In this document: piece by piece, positions 9,661-17,502 of the stretch
Position numbering within the stretch: position 1 is the stretch's first letter
Layout: each line of letters opens with the position of its first letter
Source: Aliitabrizicola sp031425325
GTDB lineage: Bacteria > Pseudomonadota > Alphaproteobacteria > Rhodobacterales > Rhodobacteraceae
NCBI GenBank assembly: GCA_031425325.1
Contig: JANPJD010000139.1
Location: 1-43,347 of the forward strand
Direction: 5' to 3'
Length of the DNA stretch: 43,347 bases
Program-made: the position numbers and the translations under genes
The notes under the pieces: generated by a model
Seen by the model: only the letters and a program-made list of their open reading frames with translations
What the model was told of the DNA's origin: nothing
Database searches by the model: none

Positions 9661-9714
9661 TTTCATTCTGACGCAACTATCCTCGGGGGTCCGGGGGCAG
9701 ACGGCCCCCGGCGG
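9661..9714 (-). repeat. Hairpin-tail intergenic repeat, copy C (inverted)
   Basis: This is the same element on the minus strand. The stem is CCGGGGGC/GCCCCCGG (9691-9698/9704-9711) with loop AGACG as read on the plus strand. The tail reads ACCCCCGAGGATAGTTG and ends in GAATGAAA. Confidence 0.78.
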
Positions 9715-9758
9715 CGGGGCCCGCACGGGACCGGCAGCAGGGCGCGGCAAGAGGCCGC

Positions 9759-9786
9759 TTGCCGCCCCCGCCCGCACCGCCTAAAC
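9759..9786 (+). promoter_or_regulatory. Candidate promoter of the ABC exporter
   Basis: TTGCCG (9759-9764), a 16-base spacer and CTAAAC (9781-9786), 25 bases before ATG 9811. Confidence 0.5.
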
Positions 9787-9810
9787 CCGCGACCGACGGG
9801 GGGCGCGATC

Positions 9811-11595
9811 ATGGCACAGGTGACCGAGCAGACGGCCGAGCGGCCAGCCTCGCGCAGGGTGGGCGCGCTGGGGGACCTGCTGCCGTTCCTGCGGCCCTAC
9901 CGGATGCTGGTGGTGCTGGCGGCGTTGGCGCTTGTGCTGACCGCCTGCGTCAGCCTGACCCTGCCGCTCGCGGTGCGCCGCGTGGTCGACGGCTTCAACG
10001 CAAGCGATGCGGCGCTGCTCGACCAGTATTTCGCCGCCGCCCTGGGGATCGCGGCGCTGCTCGCCGCCGGAACCGGCTTGCGCTATTACCTCGTGACGCG
10101 GCTCGGCGAGCGGGTCGTGGCCGACATCCGCCGCACGCTGTTCGACCGCGTGATGGGCCTGTCGCCCGCCTTCTTCGAGCGCATCCTGACGGGCGAAGTG
10201 GTCAGCCGCCTGACCACCGACACGACGCTGATCCTGTCGCTGATCGGCTCGTCGATCTCGGTCGCGATGCGGAATGCGCTGATCCTGCTGGGCGGGATCG
10301 TGATGATGTTCGTGACCTCGCCCAAGCTTGCGGGGCTTGTGCTGCTGATCGTGCCGGCCGTCGTCGTGCCGATCGTCGTGCTTGGCCGCCGCCTGCGGAC
10401 GCTGAGCCGCGAGAACCAGGACTGGATCGCAGCCTCGTCGGGCAACGCGTCCGAGGCGCTTTTGTCCGTGCAGGCCGTGCAGGCCTTCACGCACGAGCCA
10501 CAGACCCGGGCGGCCTTTGGCGACATGACCGAGAAATCCTATGCCTCGGCGCAAAGCCGGATCGGGACGCGCGCCTGGATGACGGTGATCGTCATCTTCC
10601 TGACCTTTACGGGCATCGTGGGTGTCCTGTGGATCGGGGCGCGCGACGTGCGCGAGGGCGCGATGAGCGCGGGCGAGTTGATCCAGTTCGTGATCTACGC
10701 CGTGATGGTCGCAGGCTCGGTCGGTGCCTTGTCCGAGATCTGGGGCGAGGTGCAGCGCGCCGCCGGGGCGACCGAACGGCTGACCGAGCTTCTGGCGACC
10801 GAGGACCCGGTCCGCGACCCCGCGCGCCCAACGCCCCTGCCCCGTCCGGTGCGGGGCGAGATCGCCTTCGAGGATGTGGTCTTCCGCTACCCCGCCCGGC
10901 CCGAGGCCTCGGCGCTTGCGGGGGTCAGCTTGCGCGTGGCACCGGGCGAGACGGTGGCGCTCGTCGGTCCTTCGGGGGCGGGCAAGACCACGATCCTGCA
11001 GCTGCTGCTGCGCTTCTACGACCCGCAGGAGGGCCGCGTCACGATCGACGGGCACGACCTGCGCGATCTTGCGCGCGACGACTTTCGCCGCGCGCTGTCG
11101 CTCGTACCGCAGGACGCGGTCATCTTCGGCGCAAGCGCACGCGACAACATCCGCTTCGGCCGCCCCGAGGCCAGCGATGCCGAGGTCGAAGAGGCCGCGC
11201 GGGCGGCGGCGGCGCATGACTTTCTCGCCGCCCTGCCGCAGGGCTACGACACCTTCGTGGGCGAGCGCGGCGTGATGCTGTCGGGCGGCCAGAAGCAGCG
11301 CATCGCCATCGCCCGCGCGATCCTGCGCGACGCGCCGGTCCTTCTGCTCGACGAGGCGACGAGTGCCCTCGACGCGGAAAGCGAGCGTGCGGTCCAGGAC
11401 GCGGTCGACCGCCTGTCGCAGGGGCGCACGACGCTTGTGGTCGCGCACCGCCTTGCCACCGTGAAGAAGGCCGACCGGATCGTGGTCTTCGACCAGGGCC
11501 GGATCGTCGCAACCGGCACACATGACGCGCTGGTGGCCGAGGGCGGACTTTACGCGCGCCTCGCACGGTTGCAGTTCACCGACGGGCAGGTCTAG
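9811..11595 (+). CDS. ABC exporter, fused permease and ATPase (MsbA/LmrA type)
   Basis: This 594-residue half-transporter has six membrane helices in the first 330 residues, then a nucleotide-binding domain. The domain carries Walker A GPSGAGKT (386-393), Q-loop LVPQDAVIFG, signature LSGGQ (490-494), Walker B LLLDE (511-515), D-loop SALD and the switch His in VVAHRLATV. It should act as a homodimeric exporter of lipids, lipid-linked compounds or drugs in the inner membrane; the substrate is not predictable. ATG 9811 follows a G-rich stretch. It is monocistronic or co-transcribed with the acyl-CoA synthetase 126 bp downstream. Confidence 0.92.
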   Translation: MAQVTEQTAERPASRRVGALGDLLPFLRPYRMLVVLAALALVLTACVSLTLPLAVRRVVDGFNASDAALLDQYFAAALGIAALLAAGTGLRYYLVTRLGERVVADIRRTLFDRVMGLSPAFFERILTGEVVSRLTTDTTLILSLIGSSISVAMRNALILLGGIVMMFVTSPKLAGLVLLIVPAVVVPIVVLGRRLRTLSRENQDWIAASSGNASEALLSVQAVQAFTHEPQTRAAFGDMTEKSYASAQSRIGTRAWMTVIVIFLTFTGIVGVLWIGARDVREGAMSAGELIQFVIYAVMVAGSVGALSEIWGEVQRAAGATERLTELLATEDPVRDPARPTPLPRPVRGEIAFEDVVFRYPARPEASALAGVSLRVAPGETVALVGPSGAGKTTILQLLLRFYDPQEGRVTIDGHDLRDLARDDFRRALSLVPQDAVIFGASARDNIRFGRPEASDAEVEEAARAAAAHDFLAALPQGYDTFVGERGVMLSGGQKQRIAIARAILRDAPVLLLDEATSALDAESERAVQDAVDRLSQGRTTLVVAHRLATVKKADRIVVFDQGRIVATGTHDALVAEGGLYARLARLQFTDGQV

Positions 11596-11619
11596 CGCCG
11601 CGCCCTTCGCGCTGACGTT

Positions 11620-11698
11620 GCGTTGACCGCAGGCCGCCCCGCTTGCGAGGGGCCGACGATCCGCCGTATCGTTCCTTGCACAAAACGGCGGTCAACGC
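11620..11698. promoter_or_regulatory. Inverted repeat bracketing a possible promoter of the acyl-CoA synthetase gene
   Basis: GCGTTGACCGC (11620-11630) is repeated as its exact reverse complement GCGGTCAACGC (11688-11698), with 57 bases between. Inside lies a weak promoter-like pair, TTGCGA (11643-11648) and TATCGT (11667-11672). The start codon is at 11722. It could be two operator half-regions or a long-range stem. Confidence 0.4.
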
Positions 11699-11721
11699 CG
11701 GGGCATCAGGGAGGAGACGGC

Positions 11722-13626
11722 ATGGCAGGGTTCGACGGGGTTTACTCGTCGGTCGCGGACCGCAACGCGATCGAGGCCGAAATGGCGTGGGACGCGCGCG
11801 ACATGCCGCGCTCGATCCACGCGCTGATGTCGCGCACGGCCGCGGCGCATGGCAACCGCCCCGCCTTCAGCTATCAGTTGTTGTCGGGACCGGGCGACAA
11901 GGCGGTGACGCTGACTTGGACCGAGATGCTGGCGCGGGTGACCCAGGCCGCGAACCTGTTCCGCGCGCTCGGGGTCGGCGAGCGCGACGTGGTGGCCTAT
12001 GTGCTGCCGAACGCGGTCGAGACGGCGGTGACGCTGATCGCAGGGGCGACGGCGGGCATTGTGAACCCGATCAACCCGCTGCTCGACGCCGAGCAGATCG
12101 GGGCCATCCTGCGCGAGACGAAGGCGCGCGTCGTCGTCACGCTGCGCGCCTTTCCCAAGACCGACGTGGCGCAGAAGGTCGCCGAGGCAGTGCGCCTCGC
12201 ACCGGGCGTGCAGACCGTGCTCGAGGTCGACCTCAACACCTACCTTGCGCCGCCGAAACGCTGGATCGTGCCGCTGGTGCGCCCGAAGAACCCGGTCGCC
12301 CACAAGGCCCGCGTGCTCGACTTCCACGCCGAGACCGCACGTCAGCCGACGCAGTTGACCTTCGCCGACGGCACCGCCGACCGGGTGGCCGCCTATTTCC
12401 ATACCGGCGGGACCACGGGCATGCCGAAGGTCGCGCAGCATCGCATCTCGGGGATGATCTACAACGGCTGGCTCGGGCAGCGCCTGCTGTTCAGCGAGAC
12501 CGACGTGATGTTGTGTCCATTGCCGCTGTTCCACGTCTTCGCGGCCTACCCGGTCTTCATGTCGATCATCGCATCGGGCGGGCATGTGGTCTTTCCCACC
12601 CCGCAGGGCTATCGCGGCGAAGGCGTGTTCGACAACTTCTGGAAACTGATCGAGCGTTGGCGCGTGACCTACATGATCACCGTCCCGACAGCCCTCGCGG
12701 CCCTGATGCAGCGGCCGATCAACGCGGATGTCAGCAGCTTGCGCGGCGCATTCTCGGGCTCGGCCCCGCTGCCGATCGAGCTTTACAAGCGCTTCGAGGA
12801 GGCGACCGGCGTCAGCATCATCGAGGGGTACGGCCTGACCGAAGCGACATGCCTTGTGTCGGTCAACCCGCCGGGGGGCGTCAAGAAGATCGGGTCGGTC
12901 GGCATCCCCTTTCCGCACACCCATGTCCGCATCCTGCATTCGGACGCAGCCGGAAACGTCATCAAGGAATGTGCCACCGACGAGATCGGCGAGATCTGCG
13001 TCGCAAGTCCGGGCGTGTTCGAGGGCTCGACCTATACCGAGGTCGACAAGAACCGCACGCTCTTCGCCGAGGGGCGCTACCTGCGGACGGGCGATCTGGG
13101 GCGGCTGGACGCGGACGGGTATCTCTACATCACCGGGCGCGCCAAGGACCTGATCATCCGGGGCGGTCATAATATCGACCCGTCGATCATCGAGGAGGCG
13201 CTGATGCGCCACCCGGCCGTGTCCTTCGTCGGGGCAATCGGGCAGCCCGATGCCCATGCCGGCGAGTTGCCCTGCGCCTATGTGGAACTCAAGTCCGGCA
13301 GCACCGCCACCGAGGCCGACCTTCTGGACTTCGCGCGGGCCGAGATTTCCGAGCGGGCGGCGGTGCCCAAGCATGTCGAGGTGCTGGACGCGCTGCCCAA
13401 GACCGCCGTCGGCAAGGTCTTCAAGCCCGACCTGCGGCGACGCGCGATCATGCGCGTGCTGGATGCGGCGATGGCCGAGGCGGGCATCGAGGGGGCGGTC
13501 AGCGAGGTCGTCGAGGACAAGAAGCGCGGACTCGTCGCGCGCATCGCCCGCAAGGGCGCCGTCGACGAGGCGCTCGCTGCCCGCACGCTGGGGCAGTTCA
13601 GCGTCGCCTGGGACTGGGCGGCGTAA
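11722..13626 (+). CDS. Acyl-CoA synthetase (AMP-forming, FadD-like)
   Basis: This 634-residue ANL-superfamily enzyme has the ATP-binding signature HTGGTTGMPK (227-236), then YGLTEATC, the adenylate-binding RTGDLGRLDADGYLYI and the hinge GRAKDLIIRGGHNI. The C-terminal catalytic Lys lies in LPKTAVGKVFK. It activates a carboxylic acid to an acyl-AMP and then an acyl-CoA. A segment of about 50 residues beyond the catalytic Lys (KKRGLVARIARKG and following) is longer than in typical FadD. ATG 11722 has GGAGGAGAC upstream. The substrate range is unknown; medium- or long-chain fatty acids are the default guess. Confidence 0.9.
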   Translation: MAGFDGVYSSVADRNAIEAEMAWDARDMPRSIHALMSRTAAAHGNRPAFSYQLLSGPGDKAVTLTWTEMLARVTQAANLFRALGVGERDVVAYVLPNAVETAVTLIAGATAGIVNPINPLLDAEQIGAILRETKARVVVTLRAFPKTDVAQKVAEAVRLAPGVQTVLEVDLNTYLAPPKRWIVPLVRPKNPVAHKARVLDFHAETARQPTQLTFADGTADRVAAYFHTGGTTGMPKVAQHRISGMIYNGWLGQRLLFSETDVMLCPLPLFHVFAAYPVFMSIIASGGHVVFPTPQGYRGEGVFDNFWKLIERWRVTYMITVPTALAALMQRPINADVSSLRGAFSGSAPLPIELYKRFEEATGVSIIEGYGLTEATCLVSVNPPGGVKKIGSVGIPFPHTHVRILHSDAAGNVIKECATDEIGEICVASPGVFEGSTYTEVDKNRTLFAEGRYLRTGDLGRLDADGYLYITGRAKDLIIRGGHNIDPSIIEEALMRHPAVSFVGAIGQPDAHAGELPCAYVELKSGSTATEADLLDFARAEISERAAVPKHVEVLDALPKTAVGKVFKPDLRRRAIMRVLDAAMAEAGIEGAVSEVVEDKKRGLVARIARKGAVDEALAARTLGQFSVAWDWAA

Positions 13627-13642
13627 GGGGGGTAGCGACGGA

Positions 13643-13746
13643 TTTTGCCGGATTGCAGCCGTCAGGATCGCGGTCGGCCCCTTGCCTGCAGGCTTTCACC
13701 CTTCGGCACTCGGATCGCGGAAACGCGCCACTGGCGCCTTTCCGGT
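13643..13746 (+). repeat. Second dispersed repeat, copy 1 (about 105 bp)
   Basis: It runs from TTTTGCCGGATTGCAG to CGCCTTTCCGGTC and matches the reverse complement of 40020-40127 along most of its length. Shared blocks are TTGCCGGATT, CAGCCGTCAGG, TTGCCTGC, CCCTTCGGC, TCGGA and AACGCGCCACT. It lies between two convergent genes in a stretch with no coding potential. Confidence 0.7.
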
Positions 13747-13767
13747 CGATCCTCTGGCGGCCCAACC

Positions 13768-14211
13768 TCACCCCGTCGCGGTATCCATCCAGATCGTCAC
13801 GGGGCCATCATTGACCAGCGACACCTGCATATCCGCGCCGAAGCGGCCCGTGCGGGTGTCGATGCCCTGTGCGGCGAGCGCGGCAGCGACCGCCTCGTAA
13901 AGCCTGCGACCCTCCTCGGGGGCAGCGGCGGTCGAAAAGCCGGGGCGATTGCCGCGCAGGTCGGCGGCGAGGGTGAACTGGCTGACCACAAGCGCAGCCC
14001 CGCCCGTTTCGCGCAGCGACAGGTTCATCCGACCGTCGCCGTCGCGGAAGATCCGCAGCTTCGCAATCTTCTTGGCCAGCCGCTCAGCCTCGGCCTGGCC
14101 GTCGCCCTGCATCGCGCACACGAGGATCAACAGGCCCGCGCCGATGTCAGCGACGGGCTCGTCCCCGACCGCAACGGAGGCCGAACTGACGCGCTGGACG
14201 ACAGCCCTCAA
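13768..14211 (-). CDS. dtd: D-aminoacyl-tRNA deacylase
   Basis: Dtd removes D-amino acids (and glycine from tRNA-Ala) mischarged onto tRNA and acts in the cytoplasm. The 147-residue product is full length for the family. It has the catalytic SQFTL motif (Thr80) and the cross-subunit NDGPVT motif (134-139) carrying the Gly-cisPro that enforces chiral selection. I start at TTG 14211-14209: the family N terminus MRxxxQRVxxASV begins there, and the codon overlaps the kinase stop as TTGA, implying translational coupling. It forms an operon with the upstream sugar kinase. Confidence 0.94.
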   Translation of the reverse strand: MRAVVQRVSSASVAVGDEPVADIGAGLLILVCAMQGDGQAEAERLAKKIAKLRIFRDGDGRMNLSLRETGGAALVVSQFTLAADLRGNRPGFSTAAAPEEGRRLYEAVAAALAAQGIDTRTGRFGADMQVSLVNDGPVTIWMDTATG

Positions 14212-15155
14212 AGCTCGTGCGCCCAGGGCGGGTTCGCCCCGGCGCGGCTGACGGTGATTGCGGCGGCGCGGGTGCCAAGCGAAAGCGCCGCGTCGAGCGC
14301 GGCGTCGGGCAGCGTGGCAAGGGCCGCCTTCGTCAGCGCCCCCGCGCGGTGCAGGCTGGCCAGCACGCCCGCGTTGAACGTGTCGCCCGCGCCGACGGTG
14401 TCGGCGACCGTGACGCGCGTGGCCGCGACGAAGCTGTCCTGTGTGGCGGTGATGGCACGCGCGCCCGACGCCCCTTCGGTCAGGAACACGACCCTCGGCC
14501 CGGCATCCAGCAGCCCGCGCGCAAGCGCCACCGGATCGCCCGGCCCGGCCAGCCAGTGCAGGTCTTCGTCCGACAGCTTCACAAGGTCGGCGCGCGCGAT
14601 CATCCGCGCGATCCGGGCGCGGTAGGCGCCCTCGTCGGTGATGAAGCCGGGCCGGATATTGGGGTCGATCATGGTGACGCGCCCTGCCTGCGCCGCGCGG
14701 GCCTGAAGCGCCTCATAGCTTGCGGCGGCAGGATCGTTCACCAGCGAGATGCCCCCGAAGAAGAGCGTCCCGATCCCGGCGGGGATCGCGGGCAGGTCGG
14801 CGTGCGAGAGCATTCGCCCCGCGGTATTCTCGTCATAGAAGGCATAGCTCGCCTGACCGTCCACAAGCTTGACGAACGCGAGCGTCGTCGGCCTGCCGGA
14901 GCGGGCGCAGAGTGCGGTGTCGACATGCGAGGCCGCGAGCGTGTCCTGAAGGATCTGCCCGAAGAGGTCGGTCGAAAGTCCCGTGAAGAAGCCCGACGGC
15001 GCGCCGAGCCGCCCCAGCGCGATGGCCGTGTTGAAGACCGCCCCGCCGGCATGGGGCGCGAAGGCCGCCTCGCCCGCCGCCGTCTCGCGCGGGAGCATGT
15101 CGATCAGCGCCTCGCCGCAGCACAGGATCATCGTCGCGGGGTCGGTGTCGGGCAT
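14208..15155 (-). CDS. PfkB-family carbohydrate kinase (fructokinase-like)
   Basis: The 315-residue protein has the ribokinase/PfkB N-terminal signature (GGAVFNTAIALGRLG, 37-51) and the C-terminal signature DTVGAGDTFNAG near residue 250, which contains the catalytic Asp and anion hole. It phosphorylates a sugar with ATP; overall it looks most like bacterial fructokinases, but the sugar is not determined. I start at ATG 15155, with GAAGGA upstream; MILCCGEAL eight codons later is a possible alternative. It overlaps dtd by four bases, and purC lies upstream across 115 bp holding hairpin repeat D. Confidence 0.88.
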   Translation of the reverse strand: MPDTDPATMILCCGEALIDMLPRETAAGEAAFAPHAGGAVFNTAIALGRLGAPSGFFTGLSTDLFGQILQDTLAASHVDTALCARSGRPTTLAFVKLVDGQASYAFYDENTAGRMLSHADLPAIPAGIGTLFFGGISLVNDPAAASYEALQARAAQAGRVTMIDPNIRPGFITDEGAYRARIARMIARADLVKLSDEDLHWLAGPGDPVALARGLLDAGPRVVFLTEGASGARAITATQDSFVAATRVTVADTVGAGDTFNAGVLASLHRAGALTKAALATLPDAALDAALSLGTRAAAITVSRAGANPPWAHEL

Positions 15156-15190
15156 CGAGCGTCCTTCGTCTGTCGGTCTGCGGGGCGGCC

Positions 15191-15243
15191 GCCGGGGGTT
15201 TTCCACCCCCGGACCCCCGGAGGGTATTTGAGCCGAAACGAAG
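15191..15243 (+). repeat. Hairpin-tail intergenic repeat, copy D
   Basis: The stem is CCGGGGGT/ACCCCCGG (15192-15199/15205-15212), 8 bp with loop TTTCC. The closing C-G pair of copies A-C is replaced by T-A, a compensatory change. The tail is ACCCCCGGAGGGTATTTG then AGCCGAAACGAAG. Confidence 0.78.
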
Positions 15244-15270
15244 CGGCAAGACGGCTATGCGCCGGGCCTC

Positions 15271-16245
15271 TCAGCCGACGAAGAAGGGCGCGAGGTTGGC
15301 CCGGATGCGGGCAAGCGGCGTCTCGCCCGAGGCGTCGGGCACGAAGACCTGCCCGGTGATCGCCTCGAACGCCTCGATATAAACCTGCGAGGTGGTCGCG
15401 ATCATCTCGGGCGAGATCGGCGGGATGGGGTCCGCGTAAGGGTCGCAGCGCGCGGCGACCCAGGCGCGGATCACGTCCTTGTCGAACGACGGCGGGCGGG
15501 TGCCGCCCGCCAGCGCCGCCTCGTAGCCGTCGGCGCGCCACCAGCGAGAACTGTCCGGGGTGTGCACCTCGTCGGCAAGGCGGATCGTGCCCTCTTCGTC
15601 GACACCGAACTCATACTTCGTGTCGGCGAGGATGAGGCCCCGTTCGGCGGCCATCGCCTGCCCCCGCGCGTAAAGTACCAGCGCGCGGTCCGACACGTAG
15701 TCCCAATGGTCGCGCGTCAGAAGGCCCTCGGCCACGATGCGGGCGGCGGTCAGTGGCTCGTCATGGCCGCCGTCGAAGGCCTTGGAGGTCGGCGTCACGA
15801 TCGGCGCGGGCAGCGCCTCGTTCGCCCGCAGGCCCTCGGGGAGGCGGTGACCGTACATCTCGCGCGCGCCTTGCGCGTAGAGCGTCAGGATCGAGGTGCC
15901 GGTGGTGCCCGCGAGATAGCCGCGCACGATAACCTCGACCGGCAGGATCGTCAGGCGCCGGCCGACCACCACGTTCGGATCGGGATAGGCGAGGACGTGG
16001 TTCGGGCAGATGTCCGCGGTCCGGTCGAACCAGAAACGGGCGGTCTGCGTCAGCACCTGCCCCTTCCAGGGGATCGCGGCGAGGATGCGGTCGAAGGCAC
16101 TGATCCGGTCGGACGAGATCAGGATGCGGCGCGCGGGCTGGCCGGGCGTGGCAGGCAGGTCGTAGCAGTCGCGGACCTTGCCGAAATAGGGGTTCGGCAG
16201 TTCGGCGATGCGGGCGTGATCGAGGATGCGGGTCTGGTCGGGCAT
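15271..16245 (-). CDS. purC: Phosphoribosylaminoimidazole-succinocarboxamide synthase
   Basis: SAICAR synthase joins CAIR and L-aspartate with ATP in de novo purine synthesis. The 324-residue product is of the long type (yeast Ade1-like) rather than the short form of about 240 residues. Motifs include GKVRDCYDL near the N terminus, SSDRISAFDRI, VEVIVRGYLAGT with the family signature VRGY, ILADTKYEFG and DEVHTPDSSRWW. ATG 16245 is the start. A -35-like TTGACA lies 30 bases upstream. It may be a second purC beside a short one elsewhere; that cannot be seen from here. Confidence 0.95.
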   Translation of the reverse strand: MPDQTRILDHARIAELPNPYFGKVRDCYDLPATPGQPARRILISSDRISAFDRILAAIPWKGQVLTQTARFWFDRTADICPNHVLAYPDPNVVVGRRLTILPVEVIVRGYLAGTTGTSILTLYAQGAREMYGHRLPEGLRANEALPAPIVTPTSKAFDGGHDEPLTAARIVAEGLLTRDHWDYVSDRALVLYARGQAMAAERGLILADTKYEFGVDEEGTIRLADEVHTPDSSRWWRADGYEAALAGGTRPPSFDKDVIRAWVAARCDPYADPIPPISPEMIATTSQVYIEAFEAITGQVFVPDASGETPLARIRANLAPFFVG

Positions 16246-16252
16246 GGCTGCT

Positions 16253-16280
16253 TCATCGGGGCGGAGGCCCGGTCTGTCAA
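16253..16280 (-). promoter_or_regulatory. Candidate promoter of purC
   Basis: On the minus strand, TTGACA (16280-16275), a 16-base spacer and CGATGA (16258-16253). The -35 box is perfect and the -10 weak; the -10 ends only eight bases before the ATG, so this call is tentative. Confidence 0.25.
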
Positions 16281-16320
16281 CGCGCAAGGTGAGCGGGACG
16301 CAGCGGTTGTGCGTGCGGAG

Positions 16321-16370
16321 GGCCGAGGGCTGTCTGTCCCCGGCCCCCGAGTATCTTGGCAAAGATGAAC
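16321..16370 (+). repeat. Hairpin-tail intergenic repeat, copy F (diverged)
   Basis: CCGAGGGC (16323-16330) pairs imperfectly with GTCCCCGG (16336-16343) around loop TGTCT, with one mismatch and one wobble. The tail is CCCCCGAGTATCTTGGC then AAAGATGAAC. It sits between meaB (stop at 16377) and purC. Confidence 0.65.
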
Positions 16371-16376
16371 GGGGGG

Positions 16377-17411
16377 TCAGGCGGCGGGGCCGGCATGCGG
16401 CAGATCAAGGCGGCGAAGGAGGTCGGCCGCCGCATCCTCGGGGCCGATCCGACCTTCGGCGACGGCGGCACCGAGGCGCGCGCGCTCGGCCCGGACGGGC
16501 GGCGTCTCGAGGGCTGCGAGCAGGCCTGCCCGAAGCTCCGCCTCGAAGCTGCTGCGCGCCTGGCCCGCGCGGTTGGCGGCCCAGTGTCCCGAAGCGCGGC
16601 GCCATTCGGCCAGCGCCTCGATCGCGGCCCAGCCCGCGTCGATGCCGCTGCCGTCGAGCGCCGACACGGCAAGCGCGCGGGGATAGCCCGGCGGGTCCTG
16701 CGGGCGGCGGCGCAAGAGGTGCAGCGCGCCCTCGTAGTCGGCACGGGTGCGGGCGGCGGCGGCGGCCAGATCGCCGTCGGCCTTGTTGACGAGGATCAGA
16801 TCCGCAATCTCCATGATGCCGCGCTTGACGCCCTGCAACTCGTCGCCCCCCGCGGGGGCCATGAGAAGGACGAAGACGTCGCACAACTCGGCCACCATCG
16901 TCTCGGACTGGCCCACCCCCACAGTCTCGATCAGCACGACGTCGAAGCCCGCTGCCTCGCAGAGTGCCACCGCCTCGCGCGAGCGGCGGGCGACGCCGCC
17001 AAGCTCGGTCCGGCTGGGCGAGGGGCGGATGAAGGCGCGGTGGTCGCGCGCCAGACGCTCCATCCGGGTCTTGTCGCCGAGGATGCTGCCGCCCGAGCGC
17101 GCCGAGGACGGATCGACCGCAAGGACCGCGACGCGCAGGCCCTGCCCGGTCAGCATCAGGCCGAACGCCTCGATGAAGGTCGACTTGCCGACGCCGGGCG
17201 TGCCGGACAGGCCGATCCGCAGCGCCTCGCGCCCGGTTGGATGAGCCTCGCCGCGCAGGGCAGCCAGAAGCGCGCGCGCCTCGGCCCGGTGATCGGCGCG
17301 CGCGCTTTCCACGAGCGTGATCGCGCGGGCGAGCGCGCGGCGGTCGCCCGCGATCACCTCTTTGCCAAGCTTCGCAACATCCATCGGGTCATCCGGCAAA
17401 CCTTCGCGCAT
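16377..17411 (-). CDS. meaB: Methylmalonyl-CoA mutase-associated GTPase MeaB (ArgK family)
   Basis: MeaB is a G3E P-loop GTPase that guards B12-dependent methylmalonyl-CoA mutase against loading or keeping damaged cofactor. The 344-residue product has Walker A GTPGVGKST (70-78), the ArgK-specific VDPSSARSGGSILGDKTRM segment, ETVGVGQSE (switch region) and the base-recognition NKAD. The start is uncertain: ATG 17411 is used, while ATG 17384 and TTG 17438 are in frame and none has a strong ribosome-binding site. No mutase gene is visible in the window. Confidence 0.9.
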   Translation of the reverse strand: MREGLPDDPMDVAKLGKEVIAGDRRALARAITLVESARADHRAEARALLAALRGEAHPTGREALRIGLSGTPGVGKSTFIEAFGLMLTGQGLRVAVLAVDPSSARSGGSILGDKTRMERLARDHRAFIRPSPSRTELGGVARRSREAVALCEAAGFDVVLIETVGVGQSETMVAELCDVFVLLMAPAGGDELQGVKRGIMEIADLILVNKADGDLAAAAARTRADYEGALHLLRRRPQDPPGYPRALAVSALDGSGIDAGWAAIEALAEWRRASGHWAANRAGQARSSFEAELRAGLLAALETPPVRAERARLGAAVAEGRIGPEDAAADLLRRLDLPHAGPAA

Positions 17412-17502
17412 CGGCGCGTGGGCGCACGGGAATGTCAACGCCTTGTCATCTGCTAAGGGTTATGCAGATGGTCGGATGCTCCTGTGCGAAAGGGTGACAC
17501 CG

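Larger units (their letters stand above)
9481..9810. other. Divergent intergenic region with operator-like palindrome, two repeats and a promoter
   Basis: These 330 bases between the minus-strand hydrolase cluster and the plus-strand ABC exporter hold no gene I can support. They contain, in order, the palindrome at 9517-9538, hairpin-tail repeats B (+) and C (-) facing each other, and the ABC-exporter promoter at 9759-9786. Confidence 0.7.

Noticed and set aside
8725..9810. A long in-frame extension upstream of the ABC exporter start
   Set aside because: It runs antisense through the hydrolase gene, both hairpin repeats and the promoter. The exporter has a sensible ATG at 9811.
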